Shown piece after piece: positions 8,672 through 16,782 of a stretch of DNA of 64,000 nucleotides (the first letter of the stretch is position 1; the number at the start of each line of letters is the position of its first letter). The translations under genes and the position numbers were made by a program. The notes beneath the pieces are model-generated. The model was not told the origin of the DNA, ran no database searches, and saw nothing but the letters and a program-made list of their open reading frames with translations. This stretch comes from CAWCDJ01 sp963836015 (lineage in GTDB: Bacteria > Acidobacteriota > Terriglobia > Bryobacterales > Bryobacteraceae): contig CAWIIF010000012.1 in assembly GCA_963836015.1 (NCBI GenBank), forward strand, positions 173,961 to 237,960. Direction: 5' to 3'.

Positions 8672-8900
8672 AGACTTTCTGCACGAGTTGAGCGATTACC
8701 TGGACGAGACTATCGACGCGGAACTCAGGGCGAAGCTGGAGAAGCACATCACCGAATGCCCGAACTGTTGGGTGATCGCCGACACAACCAGGAAGACCAT
8801 ACAGATCTACAAGGGGATGGAACCCTACCCGATCCCCGCCGATGTGGAGGGCCGCCTGATGAAGGCCCTCGAAAAGAAGATGGCCGCCCGTCAGCGGTAA
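8649..8900 (+). CDS. Soluble zinc-finger anti-sigma factor (zf-HC2 type)
   Basis: An 83-residue protein with the zinc-binding anti-sigma signature His33-x3-Cys37-x2-Cys40 (HITECPNC), plus Cys7. It lacks a transmembrane helix, so it should be a cytosolic ZAS-type inhibitor that senses redox or metal state and releases the sigma factor encoded just upstream. The reading frame overlaps the sigma gene by 23 bases, implying coupled translation and near-equal dosage. It ends three bases before the convergent gene at 8904. Confidence 0.88.
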   Translation: MTPLLTCKDFLHELSDYLDETIDAELRAKLEKHITECPNCWVIADTTRKTIQIYKGMEPYPIPADVEGRLMKALEKKMAARQR

Positions 8901-8903
8901 GGC

Positions 8904-10871
8904 CTACTTCACGGCCAGTGTCACACCTGGCTGGCTTCGCCTCGCTGAGGTTGTAGCGCCGATCGAAACCGTCATCGGTATGGCCGCGCCGGTCCGTACG
9001 GTGGGTGGCACGATCGCATTGATCTGTACCAGTCCCGCGACGGCCCCAGGTGACGTCCCTGCATACGTGACTACCGCCGGCTGTCCGTCAATATCGACAC
9101 GGTAGGTGTTATCCGCCACACGAACGGCGGCGCCGGCAACTTCCCCATTGGCCAGAGCCGTAGTGAGATCGCCCAGTCCGGTCGCATACACGGATATGGA
9201 CGACCCGCGCGGAGCTGCACTCTTGGAAGAGTTGATAAGGTATGACCCTGAGCTGCTGTCGAAATTCAATACAGCTCCTTGTCCCTGCCCCAAGCCTCCG
9301 AACGTGAACACACCCGGATCTTCGGTGACCACGGTCAATGCAAACAGATTGGTGTTTGCGGTCCCATTGGTCACTTGAAGGTTCACGGTCGTGCTGGCCG
9401 TGCCGATCACGGCGGCCACCTCCACCGGCACGATGCAGTTGATCTGGTTGCTCGAGATCATGATGATCGGCGCAAACGCCGTATTGGCCGGCATTCCCCA
9501 TTCGAAAGAGACCACGACTCCGCCGAGCGTAGGCTGGTAAGCTGCCGGCGTTCCGCTCGGCGTCGCCTGCAGCGGTGTAATTGGCCCCAGGTTTTGCCCG
9601 AATATCGAAATGATCTCCCGGGGGGATACGGACGTTGCTCCGGTCAGCACGGGGTTCGTGGTGGTGCCCGTGTATACCGCAGTGGGAGCGAAACTCGCGG
9701 AGTTTACCACCGAGGTGATGGCCGGTTGCGTCGGATCGGTCACCGCGAAAGTCGTGGTGGCCGGAGCCTGCGAAGGGTTATTGGGTGGCGCCGGATTCGT
9801 TACGGAGAGAATCCACTGGATCGGATAGACCGTCGGCCCAGTAGGCACCGCCAGGTATGCCGCCTTGATCGTGGCTTGCAATACCTTGCGGCTCAATAGC
9901 TTCGAGGGCAGAGTGACCGACGGATTGGTCCCCGACTGAATCGCCACTACCGACGTGCTGAAGAAATTGTCGCCATAAATGGTGATCACCGGATCGATCG
10001 CGGGTCCCGCGATCACGCTGGAGGGGAAGACCGGCAAAGTCGTGCTGAGAGTCGGCGGCCCGGCCGAAATGACCAGGTTCACGGCCACCACGGCAGTTCC
10101 GTTGGACGCGCTGTTGGCCGCCACCGTGATCAGTCCTCCGTAACTCCCGGGGTCGAGCGTGGTGAGCGTGGCGATATCGAGAGAAACGTTGATCGGGACA
10201 TACGAACCCGAAAGCGCTACCCCGCTGGTTTGCAGGTTCGCCAGTTGCCCTGTCTGGTTGACCCGGAGCCATACCGAGGTCTTCGACCCGCCGCTATTAG
10301 ACGCCGTCACGTTGAAGGGAATGATGTCGCCGGTCGAAGCCACATCCAGCTCCGAGGACACCGGCAGGGTGGAAACGGTTCCGGTGGTATAGATGAACGT
10401 GAGGGTTGGCAGGCTGGAACCCGTCGCCGGGGCGGAATAGTTACTCGATGGCGAGGTCACCACCAGCGTGGAGGGCGGGTTGGAGATCAGCAGCGTGACC
10501 GGCACCACCGCCGGATTGCTACCCCCGGGAATGGTGTTGATGGTAATGGTGCCACCGTAGCTGCCGGGCGTAAGGCTGGTTGGGTTTACGCTTACCGTCA
10601 GGGCCAGGGGGGATCGCCCCGTATCGGGGGTCACCGTCAACCATCCCTGCGGTGTGGCGGCCACGGTCACGGACATTGGCAGCGCAACCGATGCGGCCGG
10701 CAGAGTGGCCGTCAACTTGGCAGCCGCAGGATAAGTCGTGCTGTTCACCTGGTAGCTGAAACTCAGGGTCGTCGGGCTGGCCGTCGGTCCCGAAGACTGA
10801 GCGTTCGCCGCGCCCGTCCAAAATAACAGCCCCGTAAGTCCGGCGATGCATGTCCGTCTGAACCACGTCAT
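8904..10871 (-). CDS. Secreted Ig-like repeat protein with Solibacter C-terminal domain (TIGR03437 type)
   Basis: A 655-residue exported protein with signal peptide (about 1-24, ending ANAQ). Residues 30-270 hold repeated BACON/Ig-like beta-sandwich segments with the recurring phrase LDPGSYGG or LTPGSYGG. A linker segment (about 275-370) follows. From about 390 it matches the TIGR03437 domain by ISIFGQNLGP, VQINAIVPP-type strands and ISVYATGLGDL. That domain is expanded in Solibacter, so this is the best lineage marker in the window. Function is unknown; an extracellular adhesive or structural role is inferred from the repeat architecture. Confidence 0.85.
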   Translation of the reverse strand: MTWFRRTCIAGLTGLLFWTGAANAQSSGPTASPTTLSFSYQVNSTTYPAAAKLTATLPAASVALPMSVTVAATPQGWLTVTPDTGRSPLALTVSVNPTSLTPGSYGGTITINTIPGGSNPAVVPVTLLISNPPSTLVVTSPSSNYSAPATGSSLPTLTFIYTTGTVSTLPVSSELDVASTGDIIPFNVTASNSGGSKTSVWLRVNQTGQLANLQTSGVALSGSYVPINVSLDIATLTTLDPGSYGGLITVAANSASNGTAVVAVNLVISAGPPTLSTTLPVFPSSVIAGPAIDPVITIYGDNFFSTSVVAIQSGTNPSVTLPSKLLSRKVLQATIKAAYLAVPTGPTVYPIQWILSVTNPAPPNNPSQAPATTTFAVTDPTQPAITSVVNSASFAPTAVYTGTTTNPVLTGATSVSPREIISIFGQNLGPITPLQATPSGTPAAYQPTLGGVVVSFEWGMPANTAFAPIIMISSNQINCIVPVEVAAVIGTASTTVNLQVTNGTANTNLFALTVVTEDPGVFTFGGLGQGQGAVLNFDSSSGSYLINSSKSAAPRGSSISVYATGLGDLTTALANGEVAGAAVRVADNTYRVDIDGQPAVVTYAGTSPGAVAGLVQINAIVPPTVRTGAAIPMTVSIGATTSARRSQPGVTLAVK

Positions 10872-10980
10872 GGGAGTTGTATCGGCGAATAGCCGCCGTA
10901 ACTTTAGCCCGATCCTCGCTCATGCCTCATGTTATTCTTGGTTCGGATCTTCGGCTGGAGACCGTAAGATCAACCAACCG

Positions 10981-11595
10981 ATGCACTTGATACCCACTCA
11001 AGAAGAAGTCGTGGCCCTGCTGAGGGAGAGCGGAGCTCTCCGCGACGGACACTTCGAATACCCCAACGGATTGCATTCCAACGAATACCTCCAGGTTCCC
11101 CTGGCGCTGCGGCACTACCAGATTCAACGGCTTCTCTCGGTGGGCATCGGAAGGCTCCTGCGCGCCAACCCGGAGATCCGCGCGATCATCCCCGAGCTGT
11201 CGATCGTGGCTCCGGCTACGGCGGGGCTGCCGGTGGCCTACGGTGTTTGCGAATCTATACGCGCCCGGCAGGTCTATTGGGCGGAGGGCCAGCAGGATGG
11301 CGGTCAGCTCCGGTTCCGGCAGTATCTCAACCCCGAACCCGGCGAGCAGGTGCTTCTGGTGGACGACATCCTGCGCACGGGAAGCAAGTTGTCCGACTTG
11401 AAGCGCCTGCTCGACAATGCCGGCGCCAAAGTGGTCGGGCTGGCGGTGATCGTTTATCAGCCGACGCCGAATACCATGGATTTCGGCGGGCTTCCGCTGT
11501 ATTACCTGGCCAAGCTGGAAGCCAGCTACTATGCCGACGCCGGGCACTGTGAGCTGTGCAAGCGCGGCGACCACGTCGAGAAGGTGTGGGTTTAG
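10981..11595 (+). CDS. PyrE-like phosphoribosyltransferase
   Basis: A 204-residue type I phosphoribosyltransferase. The PRPP-binding loop VLLVDDILRTGSK lies near residues 120-135, and the N-terminal layout (SGALRDGHFEYPNGLHSNEY) is that of orotate phosphoribosyltransferases. It probably transfers ribose-5-phosphate to orotate in pyrimidine synthesis, or acts on another base, since many genomes carry PyrE paralogues. The C-terminal ADAGHCELCKRGDHVE has two Cys and two His, which is not typical of PyrE. The ATG at 10981 was chosen because upstream residues in the frame do not look coding. Confidence 0.75.
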   Translation: MHLIPTQEEVVALLRESGALRDGHFEYPNGLHSNEYLQVPLALRHYQIQRLLSVGIGRLLRANPEIRAIIPELSIVAPATAGLPVAYGVCESIRARQVYWAEGQQDGGQLRFRQYLNPEPGEQVLLVDDILRTGSKLSDLKRLLDNAGAKVVGLAVIVYQPTPNTMDFGGLPLYYLAKLEASYYADAGHCELCKRGDHVEKVWV

Positions 11596-11721
11596 CCCAT
11601 AGCGACTTGTAAGAGCCTGGAATCAAAAGGTTTCGGGATCGATGCGAGAGGTTGCCCAAAGCCTGTGCAGAGTGTTACGAAACCGTTGCCCTGGGGGCGT
11701 TTCGTTTGACTCCGGGACCTG

Positions 11722-11755
11722 TTTTCCACAGGGTTTTCCACGGTATTGTGGAAAA
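11722..11755. promoter_or_regulatory. Cluster of three DnaA-box-like 9-mers
   Basis: TTTTCCACA (11722-11730), TTTTCCACG (11734-11742) and the inverted copy TGTGGAAAA (11747-11755) are packed into 34 bp in the 243-base gap between the PyrE-like and methyltransferase genes. Two match the relaxed DnaA box TTWTNCACA and one has a final mismatch. No AT-rich unwinding element or dnaA gene is adjacent, so this is more likely a DnaA-responsive or other repressor site than an origin. Confidence 0.35.
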
Positions 11756-11838
11756 GGCGGGAAATTCCTTGCTTCCCTCCCCTGCCGCAGTTCGGCGTGC
11801 TACAGTGTTACGGTCTAAAATAGGGAGTCGATACGAAA

Positions 11839-12372
11839 GTGAGAGTCATTCTGGTCCTGCTCTTGGGCTGCGCAATGCTGGTTGCGCAGAACACGGAAGG
11901 CGGCAAACTCGCACCCTACTATCCGACACCGGAGACGATTGTCGAAAAGATGCTGCAACTCGGCGGCCTCAAGGCCGGCGAGAAGATGTACGACCTGGGG
12001 TCCGGAGACGGCCGAATCGTGATCATGGCGGCTCAGAAGTTCCACGCCGACGCGATCGGCGTCGAACTGGATAAGGACCTGTGCCGCCAGAGTCTGGCCC
12101 GGATTCAGAAGCTTGGACTGGAGCAGAGCGCCCACATCGTAAACGGCGATCTGCTCAAGCAGAACTATAGTTCGGCCGACCTGGTAACCGTTTATCTGCT
12201 TCCCGAATCCATTGATAACAAGGTACAGCCTTTACTCGATCGGCAGTTAAAGAAGGGGGCCCGCGTGGTGGCCCACGATTTCGAGTTCAAGAATTGGATG
12301 CCCGAGAAGGTCGAGAACATCGCCGACGACGGCGAGGGCCGCAGCCATACCCTGTATCTTTACCGGAAGTGA
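11839..12372 (+). CDS. Secreted SAM-dependent methyltransferase-like protein
   Basis: A 177-residue protein with a short signal peptide (LVLLLGCAMLVAQ) followed by a class I methyltransferase fold. Motif I is YDLGSGDGRIVI (residues 51-62), and the acidic residue ending beta-2 is in AIGVELDKDL. The acceptor domain is small. Export of a SAM-dependent enzyme is puzzling because SAM is cytosolic; the hydrophobic N-terminus could instead be a membrane anchor. The GTG start at 11839 gives the hydrophobic leader. TAAAAT about 20 bases upstream could be a -10. The next gene begins four bases after the stop. Confidence 0.8.
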   Translation: MRVILVLLLGCAMLVAQNTEGGKLAPYYPTPETIVEKMLQLGGLKAGEKMYDLGSGDGRIVIMAAQKFHADAIGVELDKDLCRQSLARIQKLGLEQSAHIVNGDLLKQNYSSADLVTVYLLPESIDNKVQPLLDRQLKKGARVVAHDFEFKNWMPEKVENIADDGEGRSHTLYLYRK

Positions 12373-12376
12373 TGGT

Positions 12377-13522
12377 TTGATCTCTCCGCCCAGCACGCCT
12401 TGGTTACGCTATGTATCCTGGGCGCGCGTCATTCTGGCCGCCGTCGCGTTCGGCCTTGCGTTTGTTTATGTTCCGGATTCTCCGGGGGTCTTCCACCTCC
12501 TCGCCGGGGCATTCCTCTGCTATACCCTCCTGGTCGCCGCCCGGATCCGCGGACTGAGCGGTGTTCTGGGGTTGCTGGCGCTGTTCGGCGACCTGGTCTA
12601 TTTCCTGATTTTGGCGAGTCTCAGCGCCCCCCAGCTGTTGTGGCTCACGTCGGCCTTCTTCCTCTTTCTTCTGATGGAAGCGCTGCTTTTCTATACCCCG
12701 CTGGAGCTGCTGGTGATCTCCGGCGTATGCGCGCTCTTCGGGGCGGTGCTGCCGGGTGCGCACATACGGGTTCTGGAGCCGACCATCCTGGTGGCGGGCA
12801 CGCTTTCCTGCGGCCTCTCGATCGGACAGCAGCGGCTGAAGCGCGAGGTGGACAGCCTCAAGACCCGGTTGGAGGAAGCCGAGAAGGCCGCTCAGAAGGC
12901 GCGCGACGACGAGCGGCAGCGGATCGCCTCCGATTTCCACGACGGCCCCTTGCAGAGCTTTATCAGCCTGCAAATGCGGCTGGAGATCCTGCGGACCATC
13001 ATCCTCCGCGATTTCGAAGCCGGAATGGAAGACCTGAAGCAGCTGCAGGCGCTGGCGCAGACCCAGGTGCGCGACCTGAGGGCCTTCCTGCACAGCATGC
13101 GGCCCGTGGACGTGGACGGAGCCAACCTGGTCGCGACCGCCCGCCGCACCGCGGAGAGCTTCCAGAAGGAGAGCGGGATCCCGGTGACGTTCGCGGGCGC
13201 CACCACGCCGGTGGGCCTGCCTCAGGAGATGTCCCTCGAGGTGCTGCAAATGCTGAGGGAGTCGCTCCATAACGTCCAGAAACATGCCGGCGCCACTCGC
13301 GTGGCGGTGGCTATGGAGAAGACCGACCGCGGCCTGGAGATTTCGATCGACGACAACGGGCACGGCTTTCCTTTCGCCGGCACCTATTCGCTCGAAGAGC
13401 TGGAACTGCTGCGGCTGGGACCTGCCAGCCTGAAGCGGCGCGCCCGGTCCTTGAACGCCGACCTGCTGCTCGAATCGCGTCCGGGGCGGGGAGCGGGCCT
13501 GAAGTTCCGGATTCCGCTCTGA
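12377..13522 (+). CDS. Membrane sensor histidine kinase, NarL/DesK type (HisKA_3)
   Basis: A 381-residue kinase. Five or six hydrophobic helices fill about residues 10-155 with little periplasmic loop, then a coiled-coil linker. The phosphoacceptor is His in DFHDGPLQS (HisKA_3), and the HATPase has N box ESLHNVQKHAGATRV and G box DDNGHGF. Kinases of this type pair with NarL-family regulators, but none is encoded nearby. Instead the stop overlaps the ATG of a beta-propeller lipoprotein (TGATG). The start is TTG, four bases after the methyltransferase stop. Confidence 0.88.
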   Translation: MISPPSTPWLRYVSWARVILAAVAFGLAFVYVPDSPGVFHLLAGAFLCYTLLVAARIRGLSGVLGLLALFGDLVYFLILASLSAPQLLWLTSAFFLFLLMEALLFYTPLELLVISGVCALFGAVLPGAHIRVLEPTILVAGTLSCGLSIGQQRLKREVDSLKTRLEEAEKAAQKARDDERQRIASDFHDGPLQSFISLQMRLEILRTIILRDFEAGMEDLKQLQALAQTQVRDLRAFLHSMRPVDVDGANLVATARRTAESFQKESGIPVTFAGATTPVGLPQEMSLEVLQMLRESLHNVQKHAGATRVAVAMEKTDRGLEISIDDNGHGFPFAGTYSLEELELLRLGPASLKRRARSLNADLLLESRPGRGAGLKFRIPL

Positions 13523-14505
13523 TGACGCGGCTCCTGCCGGCACTGGCGGCGCTCGGAATGGCGGGCTGCGGCGGGTATGCCGAGTTCACCCTGCCACAGC
13601 AAACGGGCGGGAGTCCAAAAGCGACCTACCAGTGGGAGGCGCGGCCGGAACCGGTCCTGGCGCGGGACGAGGCGAAAGACGTCCTGAACCCCTCGGTATC
13701 CGGCCCGTCCATGCTCTACTCCGCCTGGGACGGCCGCGCCTGGCGGACCGCTCTGGCGACTTCCGAAGACGGCATCCATTGGCAGAAGCGGGGCGCGGTT
13801 CTCGAACCTGATCCGCAGACCTGGGAGGGGTCCTACATCGCGGCCAATGGCACCGTGCTGCGCGACGGGAGCCAACTCTGGTATTGGTACGTGGCCGGCC
13901 CTAAGGACGTGCCGAGGCTGGGCCTGGCCCGCTCCTCCGATGCGAGGGCTTGGCGGAAGGAACCCAATTCGGTGCTAAACCCCGGCCCTTATATGAGTTG
14001 GGACGAGCGGGGAGTGGCCGATCCGTATGTCGTCAAGATCGGGTCGTGGCTGTACCTCTACTACCTCGGGCAGGATCGGGCGCGGCGGCAGCGGCTGGGA
14101 GTGGCGCGCTCGGCTGACGGAATCCACTGGCAGAAGTTCCGAACGAACCCAATTCTGGAACTCGGCGGACCGGGCGACTTCGACGAGAAGGGCCTGGGCG
14201 AGCCGGCGGTCTGGTCCGCCCACGGGTTTTATTGGATGCTCTACACAGGCCGCGACCTCGCCGAGAACCGGCGCATGGGCCTGGCGCGCTCGACCGACGG
14301 TGTCCATTGGGAGAAACTGCCCGCGGTCTTCGCGGGCACCCAGCCCTGGGACTCGAAGGTTGTCTGCGACCCGACCGTGGAACCCGGACGCGGCGGCGAA
14401 ATGCGGGTCTGGTTCGGCGGTGGGGACACAGCCCGCCCCGATGAGAACCTCAACGGGCAGATCGGCTACGGGATTCTCCGGCTGTACGATGGCGCCGGAA
14501 ATTGA
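13522..14505 (+). CDS. Beta-propeller lipoprotein, GH43/GH130-like glycosidase fold
   Basis: A 327-residue predicted lipoprotein; the signal ends in a lipobox with Cys in GMAGCGG. The rest shows repeated propeller blades with the phrases SEDGIHWQK, ARSADGIHWQK and ARSTDGVHWEK, and acidic residues in WDERGVADPYVVK and GLGEPAVW that sit where GH43/GH130 enzymes keep catalytic acids. It is probably a surface glycosidase or phosphorylase, or a sugar-binding relative. Its ATG overlaps the stop of the sensor kinase gene, so the two are made together. Substrate unknown. Confidence 0.7.
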   Translation: MTRLLPALAALGMAGCGGYAEFTLPQQTGGSPKATYQWEARPEPVLARDEAKDVLNPSVSGPSMLYSAWDGRAWRTALATSEDGIHWQKRGAVLEPDPQTWEGSYIAANGTVLRDGSQLWYWYVAGPKDVPRLGLARSSDARAWRKEPNSVLNPGPYMSWDERGVADPYVVKIGSWLYLYYLGQDRARRQRLGVARSADGIHWQKFRTNPILELGGPGDFDEKGLGEPAVWSAHGFYWMLYTGRDLAENRRMGLARSTDGVHWEKLPAVFAGTQPWDSKVVCDPTVEPGRGGEMRVWFGGGDTARPDENLNGQIGYGILRLYDGAGN

Positions 14506-14542
14506 GGAGTTGAAAGATAGCCAGCGATAGGACCCGACCGGC

Positions 14543-15628
14543 ATGACGGCGCGAAGACTCTTACTCCAGATCCACCTCTACCTGGGACTGGCCGCGGGCC
14601 TGTTCCTGATCATCCTCGGACTCACGGGAAGCATCATGGCGTTCGAAGGAGACATCGACCACTGGGTCCATCCGAGCCTGTGGTATGTCACGCCGGCGGA
14701 CCATCCCCTGCCGGAGTCCGAGTTGATCGCGAGGGTCGAGCGCCAGGTCGCACCGGCGCGCGCCGGCTTCGTCCAGATCCTGCCGCAGCGCAACCTGGCG
14801 CAGATGATGGCGCTGTCGGACCGCTCGGAGGTCACGGTGAATCCCTACACCGGCGCGGTGCTGGGCAGGATGACCGGCACGAACCGGACCGAGAGCGTGC
14901 TCAACTGGATCCACCAGTTTCACCTGAGGCTGGCTTCCAACCCGCGTACGACGTGGGGAGTTGCGGCCAAGCTGGCGATCAGCTACGCGGGGCTGGTTCT
15001 CTGCGTCCTGGTGCCTACGGGACTGATCCTCTGGTGGCGGACGAAGCGGGCCACCATTCAATGGAAGAGAGCGTCATGGTTCCGCCGCTGCTTCGATATC
15101 CATCACATTGTCGGCGTCTATGCCGGGCTGTTTCTGTTTATCGCGGCGTTCACCGGCATCCTGATCGGGTTCGACTTCGGGGAAAAGGCCATTTACGGGC
15201 TCACGCACTCCTCGCGGCCGGCGTTCGGCCCGCTACCGCAACCCGCTGCGATTCCGGGAGCTACTTCCATTCCAGTGGACCAGGCGATGGACATCGCCCG
15301 GCGCGCCATCCCGTCCGCGCCGATCGAGTTCATCGGGCTGCCGCTCAATCCGAAGGGCGTCTACCAGTTCGTGATGCGGGTGCCGGAGGAGACCAGCGGC
15401 AGCCCGCACAGCAGCGTGGCCGTGGATCCGTACACGGGGCAGGTGTTGCAGGTGCGCAATTTCCTTACGGATTCGCAAGGGTTCCGCTGGATCCGGTTCA
15501 ACCGGTCGATCCACACCGGGGACATCTGGGGGCTGCCGGGCCACATCCTGGTCTCGCTCTCGAGTCTCTTGCTGGTGGTGATGGTGATGACCGGCCTGGT
15601 GATCTGGCTGAAGAAGCTGGCGGTCTAG
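14543..15628 (+). CDS. PepSY-associated transmembrane protein
   Basis: A 361-residue inner-membrane protein of the PepSY_TM (PiuB-like) family. It has an N-terminal helix (LGLAAGLFLIILGLTGSIMAF), a periplasmic PepSY segment with the MMALSDRSEVTVNPYTGAVL strand pair, two central helices (about 140-170 and 195-215), a second PepSY segment (DPYTGQVLQVRNF) and a C-terminal helix. Members are linked to iron-siderophore utilisation or respiratory electron transfer in other bacteria. No TonB receptor is adjacent, so the substrate is open. Confidence 0.85.
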   Translation: MTARRLLLQIHLYLGLAAGLFLIILGLTGSIMAFEGDIDHWVHPSLWYVTPADHPLPESELIARVERQVAPARAGFVQILPQRNLAQMMALSDRSEVTVNPYTGAVLGRMTGTNRTESVLNWIHQFHLRLASNPRTTWGVAAKLAISYAGLVLCVLVPTGLILWWRTKRATIQWKRASWFRRCFDIHHIVGVYAGLFLFIAAFTGILIGFDFGEKAIYGLTHSSRPAFGPLPQPAAIPGATSIPVDQAMDIARRAIPSAPIEFIGLPLNPKGVYQFVMRVPEETSGSPHSSVAVDPYTGQVLQVRNFLTDSQGFRWIRFNRSIHTGDIWGLPGHILVSLSSLLLVVMVMTGLVIWLKKLAV

Positions 15629-15641
15629 CCGATCTGGTAGG

Positions 15642-16772
15642 GTGGGAGAAGTGAAGATCGGGATCACCTGCTACCCAACCTACGGCGGCAGCGGCATCGT
15701 CGCCACCGAACTCGGCCTTGAACTGGCGACCCGCGGCCACGAGGTTCACTTCATCACGTACGCCAACCCGATCCGCCTCGACCCGGACGTCCCGCGGATT
15801 CATTACCACGAGGTGGAAGTCTCCACCTATCCGCTGTTCCAATACCCACCCTATTGCCTGGCGCTGGCGTCGCGGATGGCGGAGGTGGCGGACTCGTACG
15901 ACCTGGACCTGCTGCACGTCCACTACGCCATTCCGCACTCCATCGCGGCGATGCTGGCGCAGCAGATGCTCGCGCCCGTCCGGAGGCTGCCGTTCATCAC
16001 CACGCTGCACGGCACGGACATCACGCTGGTGGGGGTGGACCGCTCGTATTTCCCGATCACCAAGTTCTCGATCGAGAAATCCGATGGGATTACGTCGATC
16101 AGCGAGCACCTGCGCCGTCAGACGGTGGAAGTCTTCGGGGTGGCGAACGAGATCCGGGTAATCAAGAACTTCGTCAACTGCGACCTGTACCATCCGGACA
16201 ACGAGAAGGCCGGGGCCGCGGCTTACGCGCCGGCAGGCGAGAAGCTGCTGATTCACCTTTCCAATTTCCGCCCGGTGAAGCGCGTGCTCGATTGCGTGCG
16301 GATTCTGGCGGAGGTCCGCAAGACCGTTCCGGCGCACCTGCTGATGGTCGGGGACGGGCCGGAGCGCGGGCCCGCCGAGTATCTCGCGCGCGACCTGAAA
16401 GTGGAACGGCACATTTCCTTCCTGGGGAAGCAGAATCACGTGGAGCGGCTGATTCCGCTGGCCCACGTGCTGCTGATGCCCAGCGAAATGGAGAGCTTCG
16501 GCCTCGCGGCCCTGGAGGCCATGGCGTGCGGGGTGGTCCCGGTGGCGACCCGTGTGGGCGGTGTGCCGGAATTGATTACCGACGGAGAAGACGGGTATCT
16601 CGAAGCGGTGGGCGACATCGCAGCGCAGGCCGCGCGGGTGGCGGCGCTGCTTACCGATGAGCAACTGCACTATCGCATGGCGAAGACCGGTCGGTGGAAC
16701 GCGGGGGAGCGGTTCTGCACGGACAAGATCATTCCGCTGTACGAGAAGTATTACGAGGACGTGCTGCGGTAG
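15642..16772 (+). CDS. bshA: N-acetyl-alpha-D-glucosaminyl L-malate synthase (bacillithiol synthesis)
   Basis: A 376-residue GT4 glycosyltransferase. The N-terminus KIGITCYPTYGGSGIVATE and the segment LLHVHYAIPHS are hallmarks of BshA, which joins UDP-GlcNAc and malate in the first step of bacillithiol synthesis. The donor-site EX7E-type motif is in SEMESFGLAALEAMACG. Two GTG starts are possible, 15642 and 15651; the second gives a start (MKIGI) like typical homologues. bshB and bshC are not nearby. Bacillithiol would be the low-molecular-weight thiol here. Confidence 0.9.
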   Translation: MGEVKIGITCYPTYGGSGIVATELGLELATRGHEVHFITYANPIRLDPDVPRIHYHEVEVSTYPLFQYPPYCLALASRMAEVADSYDLDLLHVHYAIPHSIAAMLAQQMLAPVRRLPFITTLHGTDITLVGVDRSYFPITKFSIEKSDGITSISEHLRRQTVEVFGVANEIRVIKNFVNCDLYHPDNEKAGAAAYAPAGEKLLIHLSNFRPVKRVLDCVRILAEVRKTVPAHLLMVGDGPERGPAEYLARDLKVERHISFLGKQNHVERLIPLAHVLLMPSEMESFGLAALEAMACGVVPVATRVGGVPELITDGEDGYLEAVGDIAAQAARVAALLTDEQLHYRMAKTGRWNAGERFCTDKIIPLYEKYYEDVLR

Positions 16773-16782
16773 GGGCGGAAGC

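Noticed and set aside
11722..11755. A replication origin
   Set aside because: Only three box-like 9-mers and no AT-rich element or adjacent dnaA/dnaN; evidence is too thin.
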